6,773 nt of DNA, taken from the NCBI GenBank assembly GCA_003662305.1, contig QMXU01000054.1, positions 1 through 6,773 of the forward strand. Reading direction: 5' to 3'. The notes beneath the pieces are model-generated. The model saw nothing but the letters and a program-made list of their open reading frames with translations. It did not search any database and had not been told where the DNA came from. Positions 1 to 5,416 of the stretch are shown here, piece after piece. Position 1 is the stretch's first letter. Each line of letters begins with the position of its first letter. This DNA is from Candidatus Hecatellales archaeon (GTDB lineage Archaea; Thermoproteota; Bathyarchaeia; Hecatellales; Hecatellaceae). The translations under genes and the position numbers were made by a program.

Positions 1-272
1 AGAAAACCTTGAAGGTTAGAAACCCTGCGGGAACCATCAGCCTTGAAGCCTTGGAGGCTGTTAGGGAAGCCTTACAGGGGGATGAAAGCGTTCTGCTGCT
101 GGTGGAGGGAGAGGAGGACCTTCTGGCTTTGGCAGCTATAGCCTACGCTCCGGAGGGCTCCCTAGTCTTCTACGGGCAGCCTGGAGAAGGGCTGGTAGCC
201 GTAAAGGTTAATGGGGAGAAACGTGAGAAAGCCTTATCCGTTATCGGTGCTATGCCTGAAGGGGAGGTTTAA
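1..272 (+). CDS. GTP-dependent dephospho-CoA kinase, C-terminal part (5' truncated by window)
   Basis: This is the end of an archaeal DUF359-family protein, the GTP-dependent kinase that phosphorylates dephospho-CoA in the last step of coenzyme A synthesis in the cytoplasm. The frame is open to the left edge (first whole codon at base 3), so the gene begins upstream. The TTG at base 9 is an internal Leu codon, not a start. Visible family signatures are NPAGTIS near the beginning, the VEGEEDLLALAAI stretch in the middle and the YGQPGEGLVAVKV strand near the end. Family members are usually about 170-190 residues, so roughly half is present. The stop is 6 bases before the S27ae start, so the two are probably co-transcribed. 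Family assignment is by recognised motifs; activity is inferred from the family. Confidence 0.86.
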   Translation, partial: KTLKVRNPAGTISLEALEAVREALQGDESVLLLVEGEEDLLALAAIAYAPEGSLVFYGQPGEGLVAVKVNGEKREKALSVIGAMPEGEV

Positions 273-278
273 CCGGTA

Positions 279-461
279 ATGGGTAAAGAGAAAGGCGTAT
301 GGCAGCTTTACGAGTACGACTACAAGACGGGAGACATCAAACTTAAAAATAGGAAGTGCCCCCGCTGCGGTAAAACTATGGCTCACCACAGCAACCCTCC
401 AAGGTGGACCTGCGGAGGATGCAGCTACACCGAGTATATCCGGGAGAAAAAGCAGGGTTAG
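279..461 (+). CDS. rps27ae: 30S ribosomal protein S27ae
   Basis: Small zinc-binding protein of the archaeal 30S subunit, 60 residues, as is normal for archaeal S27ae, which lacks the ubiquitin fusion of eukaryotes. Four zinc ligands are visible as two CxxC pairs, CPRC at 27-30 and CGGC at 45-48. The family pattern is present: an N-terminal LYEYD strand, a basic linker before the first knuckle, then W-T-C-G-G-C-S-Y-T-E. The ATG start is supported by GGAGGT at 263-268, ten bases upstream and inside the end of the kinase gene. Its stop codon overlaps that of the convergent S24e gene. In many archaea S24e and S27ae lie head to tail on one strand, so this arrangement is unusual. Confidence 0.93.
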   Translation: MGKEKGVWQLYEYDYKTGDIKLKNRKCPRCGKTMAHHSNPPRWTCGGCSYTEYIREKKQG

Positions 462-823
462 CCCTCTTCTCCACCCTTTTCAGCTTTCTCCGCTTCTCCT
501 TCTCCAGCTTTCTCTTCTGCTTTGGCTTCCTCTGGGAATTCCTTGCGTAGAATATGCTTAGGAGTGAAGAGTTTCGCTCTTTCAGCTGAGTCGTACAGGT
601 AGGCTGTGCCCACGGTTTTCCAGCTGTTGACTTTGGTAACCATTTTCTCTATGATCAGGGTGGAGGGGTCAGCGTTAAGTTTGGCTGCCAGCTTCTCTTT
701 AACCTCAAGCCTTGTGGGGGTTGAAGACTGCTCATGGTGGACTTCGAAGCAGATTTCTCTTCTTCCAACAGCCGGGTTAGGCTGGTCTGAAACTATGTTC
801 AACTCGAATTTTCTTTCGCTCAT
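458..823 (-). CDS. rps24e: 30S ribosomal protein S24e
   Basis: Component of the archaeal small ribosomal subunit, 121 residues. The conserved core covers about residues 1-97. It includes the N-terminal strand FELNIVSD, the NPAVGRREICFEV segment with the R-R-E typical of S24e, the VKEKLAAKL helix, and a central segment followed by GTAYLYDS. After residue ~97 there is a low-complexity tail made almost only of E, A, K and G, like the charged tails of other archaeal S24e proteins but fairly long. The gene is convergent with S27ae and the stops share bases 459-460. Upstream it is separated from the AOR gene by about 50 bases, enough for its own promoter. There is no canonical Shine-Dalgarno at good spacing; GCAGGG abuts the ATG. 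Confidence 0.93.
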   Translation of the reverse strand: MSERKFELNIVSDQPNPAVGRREICFEVHHEQSSTPTRLEVKEKLAAKLNADPSTLIIEKMVTKVNSWKTVGTAYLYDSAERAKLFTPKHILRKEFPEEAKAEEKAGEGEAEKAEKGGEEG

Positions 824-845
824 CCCTGCTTCAGCCCGCTGAGAG

Positions 846-879
846 ACTTATTAGGCTTCCTTCAAGGCTTGATTTAAAG
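846..879 (-). promoter_or_regulatory. Possible S24e promoter elements
   Basis: Two AT-rich candidates for an archaeal TATA box precede S24e on the - strand. CTTTAAATC at 871-879 overlaps the AOR stop codon and would give a leader of about 25 bases. CTAATAAGT at about 847-855 is centred about 27 bases before the ATG and would give a nearly leaderless mRNA, which would fit the lack of a well-spaced Shine-Dalgarno. The sequence alone does not decide between them. Confidence 0.3.
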
Positions 880-2649
880 GTTACCTTCCATTAAGGCTTT
901 AACCTTCTTCTCGTAGAGCTTTAAGGCTTCCTCCATGAAGGACTTAGAAAGCTTTCCATGCGGAGTTTGAGTTTCGAAGATTCTTTTCGGGAAGCTGAGC
1001 TTCTTGAAGCTGAAGCCCTCCCTGAACTTGAACTCGAGCTTATGCTTTAATATTTCAAGCCCAAGCTTTTGAAGCTCTTCAGCTGTAAGCTTGTATCCCA
1101 TTACTTCCAAGGTTTTGCATACGGTTTCAGGCTTGTAGACTGCTCTCGCGAAGAAGCAGACGACAAGGCTTGCCAGTATCTGCCTCCAAGCTTCCTCCTT
1201 TAAAAGTTCTTCAACGATTTTGGGTGGGCTGGGTTTTTCACCGTTTTTAACCATTTTTTCGTCTAGGCTGTAGCCTGCTCCGTCTAGGTGGCTATGCCTT
1301 GAACCTGTTAGAAAGCCTAGGTGTGCCGCGGGGCCTGTATGGTAGCCGGGCATCTCGTTGCCTCCAAAGGTTAGGGCGAAACTTTTTCCGCCGTAGTGGT
1401 TTGAGGCGTAGGCTACTCCACGGGCGAGAGCCATGTAGAAGGATGTAGGCTGTTCTACTAGGAAGCGTGTGGCCTTAACGTAGGCTTCAACGTTCCCCCA
1501 TTTAAGCTTCAGTCCTCCAGTTTCCTCAAGCCCTATCAAGCCTTTAAGAAGCATCTCGGTAGCCCATGCTAGGGCTACACCCGTACTCATGACGTCGAGG
1601 CCGAGGCTTTCAGCTTCATCCATAAGCCGTAGCACGCCTTCCGTGGAGCCTATTCCAAGCATGGAACCCAGCGAGTATATGGGCTCGTAGTCGTAGGATA
1701 TCATCCGGGTCTTGTAGAAGTATGGCTCATGCTCGTAGGGCTCCCTTAAAGCTGCAAGGTGAATGCAGCTTACAGGACAGTGGGAGCAGGCAACTCTTCT
1801 GCCTAAATGCTTTTCAGCGAAGGACTCTCCGGAAATGTTTTCAGCCTGGTCGAAGCTTGCTGAGGACAGGTTTCGGGTTGGCAGACCTCCAAGCTTGTTT
1901 AAGGGCAGAATGTTTTTAGCAGTTCCAAGCTCATGGTATTTCTTCATCAAGTCTGACTTGGTTATCTCGTCGAAGATTTCCTTGTAGACTTCCCTGTAAA
2001 GCTTTGAGTTCTCAGGTTTAAAGGAAAGCTTCCCAGCTATGAGGATGGCTTTAAGCTTTTTGCTTCCGAAAACCGCTCCGAGCCCCAGCCTTCCGAAGTG
2101 CCGGTAGGTTTCCGTTACGACGCAGGCGTAGGTTACAAGCCTTTCGCCGGCAGGCCCAATACGCATGATGGTTCTTACGCCTGCACCCGGCTCCCTCTCC
2201 CTTATAACCCTTCCAGTAGTGTAGGTTGCCATCCCCCAGAGGGCTGAAGCATCCCTAAAGTTCACCCCCCGGCTGGTTACCACCAAGTAAACCGGTATGC
2301 TACTTGAACCCTTAATCACGATGGCACCGTAACCAGCCATCCGGATGGCTGTGGCGCTGCGCCCCCCAGCATGGCTTTCGCCTAGGTTGCCTGTGTGGGG
2401 AGACTTAAAGAGAGCCACGGTTTTAGAGGCTAACGGGAAGAAAGCGTTAAGCTGCCCTACCGAGAAGATTATGGGGTTTTCAGGGCCCAGCGGGTCAGCT
2501 CCTTTAGGGCATTCTTCAAGCAGGAGTTTTATGCCCACGCCGACGCCTCCGAGGTACCTATCGAAGAGTTCGGGGCGTTCTTCAACCCAGAAACGCTTCC
2601 TCGAAAGGTCTACGTACAGGATTTTTGAGATGGGGTCTCCTTTAATCAT
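874..2649 (-). CDS. Aldehyde ferredoxin oxidoreductase family protein (tungstopterin enzyme)
   Basis: Catalytic subunit, 591 residues (family usually about 600-620), predicted to bind a bis-pterin tungsten or molybdenum cofactor and one [4Fe-4S] cluster. Family members oxidise aldehydes to acids or run the reverse reaction in the cytoplasm. The N-terminal AOR domain spans roughly residues 8-207 and has the glycine-rich pterin segment GGRSATAIRMAGYGAIVIKG at 95-114. The C-terminal domains run from about 220. Cluster ligands are C288, C291 and C295 (CSHCPVSC), with C498 as the likely fourth. LGLDVMSTG at 349-357 matches the first pterin-binding Asp motif. The motif before C498 reads ASLVVC, lacking the usual Asp and Gly. 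GSRHSHLDGAGYS at 449-461 replaces the more common GACH-type motif. I find no ExxH pair of the kind that binds the dimer iron in Pyrococcus AOR. Substrate is unknown. ATG start overlaps the ferredoxin stop (ATGA), with GGAGGT nine bases upstream. Confidence 0.9.
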   Translation of the reverse strand: MIKGDPISKILYVDLSRKRFWVEERPELFDRYLGGVGVGIKLLLEECPKGADPLGPENPIIFSVGQLNAFFPLASKTVALFKSPHTGNLGESHAGGRSATAIRMAGYGAIVIKGSSSIPVYLVVTSRGVNFRDASALWGMATYTTGRVIREREPGAGVRTIMRIGPAGERLVTYACVVTETYRHFGRLGLGAVFGSKKLKAILIAGKLSFKPENSKLYREVYKEIFDEITKSDLMKKYHELGTAKNILPLNKLGGLPTRNLSSASFDQAENISGESFAEKHLGRRVACSHCPVSCIHLAALREPYEHEPYFYKTRMISYDYEPIYSLGSMLGIGSTEGVLRLMDEAESLGLDVMSTGVALAWATEMLLKGLIGLEETGGLKLKWGNVEAYVKATRFLVEQPTSFYMALARGVAYASNHYGGKSFALTFGGNEMPGYHTGPAAHLGFLTGSRHSHLDGAGYSLDEKMVKNGEKPSPPKIVEELLKEEAWRQILASLVVCFFARAVYKPETVCKTLEVMGYKLTAEELQKLGLEILKHKLEFKFREGFSFKKLSFPKRIFETQTPHGKLSKSFMEEALKLYEKKVKALMEGNL

Positions 2650-3068
2650 GCTTCCTCAACCTCCAGGCTTTTTTCCAGTTCTATGACGCCGTAGGGGCAG
2701 AAGTCAACGCAGTATCCGCAATAAGCGCAAATGATAGGTTTACCAAGCGAGTCATCCCAGAAAACAGCGTTAACCGTGCAGGCTTCAACACAGTTTTTAC
2801 AGCCGATGCACTTGTTAGGCTGGAAGCTTACTCCCCCTGTATCTCTAACCTTCAAGGCTTCGGTAGGGCAGCTTCTAGCGCAGGGAGGGTCTTCGCATGA
2901 CTTGCAAACTCTAACTATGAAACCCCTTTCAAAGCCTCCGGCTGAGCCTACGTGAATGGCGGACTTTGAGAGGCCTGCCTCCCCGAAACGCCTCGTGCAG
3001 GCGAACATGCAGCACTGGCAGCCCACGCAAAGGTCAACATCCACAACTTTAAGCCTAATCGCCTTCAA
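2646..3068 (-). CDS. Four-cluster ferredoxin-type electron transfer subunit of the AOR
   Basis: Iron-sulfur protein of 140 residues with 17 cysteines. Sixteen fall into four [4Fe-4S] motifs: C14-C17-C20-C24, C55-C58-C63-C67 (the CxxCxxxxCxxxC form typical of DmsB/HybA-like subunits), C87-C90-C93-C97 and C114-C117-C120-C124. C19 is an extra cysteine in the first motif (CVGCQCC). There is no signal peptide or membrane segment, so it should be cytoplasmic. Similar small four-cluster proteins are encoded beside many AOR genes and form an electron wire from the tungsten site to the acceptor. The 4-base ATGA overlap with the AOR gene downstream supports tight co-expression and a complex. No flavin-containing third subunit, as in some bacterial AORs, is present here, so the terminal acceptor is unknown. 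The start is TTG, chosen because AGGTGG lies six bases upstream and an in-frame stop lies just above with no other start between. Confidence 0.92.
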   Translation of the reverse strand: MKAIRLKVVDVDLCVGCQCCMFACTRRFGEAGLSKSAIHVGSAGGFERGFIVRVCKSCEDPPCARSCPTEALKVRDTGGVSFQPNKCIGCKNCVEACTVNAVFWDDSLGKPIICAYCGYCVDFCPYGVIELEKSLEVEEA

Positions 3069-3074
3069 CCTCTG

Positions 3075-3080
3075 CCACCT
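3075..3080 (-). promoter_or_regulatory. Shine-Dalgarno AGGTGG fixing the TTG start of the ferredoxin gene
   Basis: AGGTGG on the - strand is followed by six bases and then TTG. An in-frame TAG lies at 3096-3098 with no ATG, GTG or TTG between it and this TTG, so this is the only sensible start. Confidence 0.65.
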
Positions 3081-3101
3081 TAAACCTAGCGGAGCCTACA
3101 C

Positions 3102-3111
3102 CTTTAAAATC
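3102..3111 (-). promoter_or_regulatory. Possible TATA box of the ferredoxin-AOR operon
   Basis: TTTTAAAG (ATTTTAAAGG on the - strand) lies about 35-43 bases before the TTG start, in the 102-base gap after S6e. Initiation about 25 bases downstream would leave a short leader holding the AGGTGG site. This would make the oxidoreductase pair independent of S6e. Only a short AT match supports it. Confidence 0.35.
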
Positions 3112-3170
3112 CACCTAAGAAGACGTGAGCTACTTCCTGTTTAAGCTTTCTTCAAGCCTTCGAATAGCCT

Positions 3171-3545
3171 TTAAGCCTTCTCCGGCTCGGCTGGAAGGCT
3201 TCCCTCAACCACCTTCATGTTCACCTGGGCGATATCCTCGGTTATGGTGTCTCCGCGGACAGTTTTACGGCGGCGTTCACCTTTCCTCCGCGGGTGGAAG
3301 CCTGGACCCTCGCTTATCACAACCCTTGTTTTAACTCCTCCATGAACATCCCACCGCATGGGAAAGCCGTCCTTGTCGGTGCCTCCTGTTATTTGAAGTT
3401 TAACCTTTGGAAGGTCTGCAATGGAGCCGTCTACGGTTTCACCGATGCGTTTGCCTAGAAGCGGAACAGCTCTCGCCCCTTCAACCTCAACCGTTTTAGA
3501 CCTTCCAGCCTTGGGGTCTGAGATTATAAGCTTAAACTTCGCCAT
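3171..3545 (-). CDS. rps6e: 30S ribosomal protein S6e
   Basis: Archaeal small-subunit ribosomal protein S6e, 124 residues, the normal archaeal length, without the long phosphorylated tail of eukaryotic S6. Recognised by the N-terminal FKLIISDPKAGRSKTVEVEG, the family signature ITGGTDKDGFPMR at about 52-64, and the basic GPGFHPRRKGERRRKTVRG segment that contacts rRNA, followed by ITEDIAQVN. The ATG start has AGGTG at 3556-3560, ten bases upstream. In many archaea S6e sits beside the translation initiation factor 2 gamma gene; here it is followed on the same strand by the ferredoxin-AOR pair and is divergent from the phosphate permease. Confidence 0.95.
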   Translation of the reverse strand: MAKFKLIISDPKAGRSKTVEVEGARAVPLLGKRIGETVDGSIADLPKVKLQITGGTDKDGFPMRWDVHGGVKTRVVISEGPGFHPRRKGERRRKTVRGDTITEDIAQVNMKVVEGSLPAEPEKA

Positions 3546-3584
3546 CTCACGCTGGCACCTTTAAGTCTTACCTAAGGGTATGAG

Positions 3585-3596
3585 TAAAATATTTAA
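3585..3596. promoter_or_regulatory. AT-rich box between S6e and permease, possibly a two-way TATA element
   Basis: TAAAATATTTAA stands out in an 89-base divergent gap and is nearly its own reverse complement. For the permease (+), initiation about 25 bases downstream would fall near 3617-3624, giving a leader of only about 10-18 bases before the TTG. For S6e (-), initiation would fall near 3560, just at the AGGTG site. Both distances fit an archaeal TATA box. Use in both directions is inference. Confidence 0.45.
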
Positions 3597-3634
3597 CCCT
3601 TTTCCGGCTGCAGACACTAGACATAGATAAAACT

Positions 3635-4657
3635 TTGGTTGAAACAGCGTTCATACTCTACGCGGTTGGACTGGCATTAACCATACCCATAGCTTGGTCC
3701 CTAGGAGCCAACGACGCTGCAAACCCAACCGACTGCGCCGTTGGAAGCGGAGCTATCACGCTTAGGAAAGCATTACTGCTTTTCGCGGTTTTCACAGCCC
3801 TAGGCGCCGTGCTCCAGGGACACATGGTTATGAAAACCATAGACAGGGGGATTGTTCCGAGGATAGAGGTTGTCGGAGCCTTTGCCGTGGTGGTTTCGGT
3901 ATGCCTATGGCTTTTTCTATGCACCTGGAAGGGGATGCCTGTTTCAACCACCCATGCGACGGTGGGAGCCGTTGTAGGCTACGGAGTTGCAGCCCACGGA
4001 ATCGGCAAGATAAACTTTGGAGTGCTGTTTAACGTCTTCGTGGGCTTCGCTGTTTCGCCGCTGGCAGCTATGATAGTTGCCATAGGAGTTTTAAAACTGC
4101 TGGAGTACGGGCTTCCAAAAATCTCTAGGAACCTTAGGTTTCTAGACAAGTTCATGGCGGCTTTGCTCATAGGCTCCCTGATATTTTCAGCTTACAGCTT
4201 TGGAGCTAACGACATTGCCAACGTTACAGGTGTTTACGTAACCATAACCAGAGAGGTGGGGGGAATGCCTGACATGGAAACCATGATAATTCTCGCCCTC
4301 CTTGGAAGCGTTGGAATAGCCCTCGGAGGCTTCACTTGGGGGTACAGGGTGATAGAAACCGCTGGAAGAAAAATTACCAGGCTGAGCCTTTCCATGGGTG
4401 TTGCCGCTGAGCTGGCGAACGCCTTGGTGGTCTACCTTTTCACCACCATCCCCTTCCTGCTCTTCGGCTGGGGTCTCCCCGTTTCAACCACCCACAGCAG
4501 CGTGGGAGCCATCATAGGGGCTGGAATAGGCAGAGGAGCGAAAACGGTGAATAAAAGCATTATTTTGAAGATTTTAGCCGCTTGGATGCTTACGCTACCC
4601 TGCGCCTTCCTGATAAGCCTAGCTATGTTTAAATTTATCTCATGGCTATTAGTTTAG
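3635..4657 (+). CDS. pit: PiT-family inorganic phosphate permease
   Basis: Integral membrane transporter of 340 residues, predicted to import phosphate with H+ or Na+. The inverted duplication typical of PiT (PF01384) is clear. GANDAANP at 24-31 is mirrored by GANDIANV at 190-197, and PVSTTHATVG at 102-111 by PVSTTHSSVG at 282-291. About ten hydrophobic segments are visible, starting with residues 6-23. There is no large hydrophilic central loop, as usual for archaeal forms. The first repeat continues as NPTDCAVGSGA, a variant of the commoner N-A-x-G-x-x-V-G-S-G. Sulfate (CysP-like) transport is possible, but the DUF47 partner 29 bases downstream favours phosphate. The start is TTG; no ATG, GTG or other TTG lies in frame within the ~45 bases above it, and no Shine-Dalgarno is seen, which suggests a short-leader or leaderless message. 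Confidence 0.9.
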   Translation: MVETAFILYAVGLALTIPIAWSLGANDAANPTDCAVGSGAITLRKALLLFAVFTALGAVLQGHMVMKTIDRGIVPRIEVVGAFAVVVSVCLWLFLCTWKGMPVSTTHATVGAVVGYGVAAHGIGKINFGVLFNVFVGFAVSPLAAMIVAIGVLKLLEYGLPKISRNLRFLDKFMAALLIGSLIFSAYSFGANDIANVTGVYVTITREVGGMPDMETMIILALLGSVGIALGGFTWGYRVIETAGRKITRLSLSMGVAAELANALVVYLFTTIPFLLFGWGLPVSTTHSSVGAIIGAGIGRGAKTVNKSIILKILAAWMLTLPCAFLISLAMFKFISWLLV

Positions 4658-4674
4658 TTAGTCAGTCTTGGTTT

Positions 4675-4680
4675 GGAGGT
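4675..4680 (+). promoter_or_regulatory. Strong Shine-Dalgarno GGAGGT that sets the start of the DUF47 gene
   Basis: A perfect GGAGGT lies six bases before TTG at 4687 (nine before a second TTG at 4690). The upstream in-frame ATG at 4642 lies inside the permease gene and has no such site, so the longer form is unlikely. Confidence 0.7.
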
Positions 4681-4686
4681 TTAAAC

Positions 4687-5367
4687 TTGTTGAAAACGGG
4701 AAGCTCCATTATATGGCTGGGGAGGCAGAGGGAAAGGCAGATTCTTGAAGCTTGCAACAGGCATATGAATAAAGTTTTAGAGGTGATAAGGGAAACTCAT
4801 AACGTTTTTATGGCTTTCTGCCGTGGGGAAGTTAAGGAAGTCGACACCAGATTTAAAAAAGTTTTCGACTTGGAACGTGAAGCTGACGACATTAAAGATA
4901 AAATAATAGACGAGCTGTCCAAGGGGGTTTTACACCCGATAAACAGGGAGGAGGTTGTGAAGCTTCTCTTAACCGTGGACGACATGGCTGACTTCGCTAA
5001 GACCTCGGCTAGGAGGCTTCTTTTCATCCAGCCTAAAAAGCTTACAGCAGAGCTTAGGGAGAACCTGCGGATTATGGCTGAACTCTTCCTCAAGGCTTCG
5101 GAGGGCACAGGCGAGGCTTTCAAAGCCCTCCTCGGAGACCCTAGAGGCGCCATCGAAGCCTCAAGCAGGGTTGAAAGGATAGAGGAGAGAGTAGACGACT
5201 TCCGCTTCGAATCGGTTATACCGGAATTCCTGAAGTGGTGTGAGAGCTGCGGAGACCCGGGGCAGTGCCTCATAGTTTTCTCCATCATCGAGTCCATGGA
5301 AAACCTGGTTGACCGCTGCGAGATTTCAACCGACGTTATTAGGCATATAGCGATAAGCTACCTTTAG
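4687..5367 (+). CDS. DUF47 / PhoU-like phosphate transport accessory protein
   Basis: Cytoplasmic, all-helical protein of 226 residues from the TTG start. It belongs to the DUF47 (PF01865) relatives of PhoU, which are usually encoded next to PiT permeases and are thought to modulate them. Two helical-bundle halves can be seen. Each carries acidic E-x3-D type metal-binding motifs like those of PhoU: E63-R-E-A-D67 within DLEREADDIKDKI, and the E166/E167 to D170/D171 group within ERIEERVDDFR. SIIESMENLVDRCE near the C-terminus matches the closing helix of the family. Length is typical (about 210-230). Its 29-base distance from the permease points to one operon. An ATG at 4642 would add 15 residues that do not resemble the family, so I prefer 4687. 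Confidence 0.88.
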   Translation: MLKTGSSIIWLGRQRERQILEACNRHMNKVLEVIRETHNVFMAFCRGEVKEVDTRFKKVFDLEREADDIKDKIIDELSKGVLHPINREEVVKLLLTVDDMADFAKTSARRLLFIQPKKLTAELRENLRIMAELFLKASEGTGEAFKALLGDPRGAIEASSRVERIEERVDDFRFESVIPEFLKWCESCGDPGQCLIVFSIIESMENLVDRCEISTDVIRHIAISYL

Positions 5368-5370
5368 TCC

Positions 5371-5400
5371 GGGGCTTCCTCAAGCCTTTCTTATCTCTCG
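5371..5400 (+). terminator. Possible hairpin plus pyrimidine-rich tract after the permease operon
   Basis: GGCTT at 5373-5377 can pair with AAGCC at 5382-5386 around a CCTC loop, extendable by two G-U pairs. It is followed by TTTCTTATCTCTC. The stem is short and AAGCC/GGCTT words are common in this window, so chance is a real alternative. If real, it would partly separate the permease pair from the CBS gene. Confidence 0.25.
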
Positions 5401-5402
5401 CT

Positions 5403-5412
5403 GGAGGGGTGG
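5403..5412 (+). promoter_or_regulatory. Shine-Dalgarno GGAGGGGTGG before the CBS-HPF-like gene
   Basis: The purine-rich GGAGGGGTGG precedes two overlapping ATGs in different frames (5413 and 5417). GGAGG ends nine bases before 5417, good spacing, while the 5413 ATG abuts the site and opens only a short frame that does not look like protein. The site therefore supports 5417. Confidence 0.6.
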
Positions 5413-5416
5413 ATGA

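Noticed and set aside
606..842. Open frame on the + strand opposite S24e
   Set aside because: It mirrors the S24e coding sequence, shows no recognisable protein pattern, and S24e is a clear family match.
2345..2686. 113-codon + strand frame opposite the AOR and ferredoxin genes
   Set aside because: Composition is typical of an antisense shadow (many S, P, R), with no domain, and it crosses two well-supported genes.
3069..3170. Possible small RNA or gene in the gap between S6e and the ferredoxin
   Set aside because: Apart from a TATA-like word, a Shine-Dalgarno and loose AAGCTT symmetry I see no stable hairpin or coding pattern.
4797..5297. 166-codon - strand frame opposite DUF47
   Set aside because: A serine-rich mirror of the DUF47 helical protein with no family resemblance.
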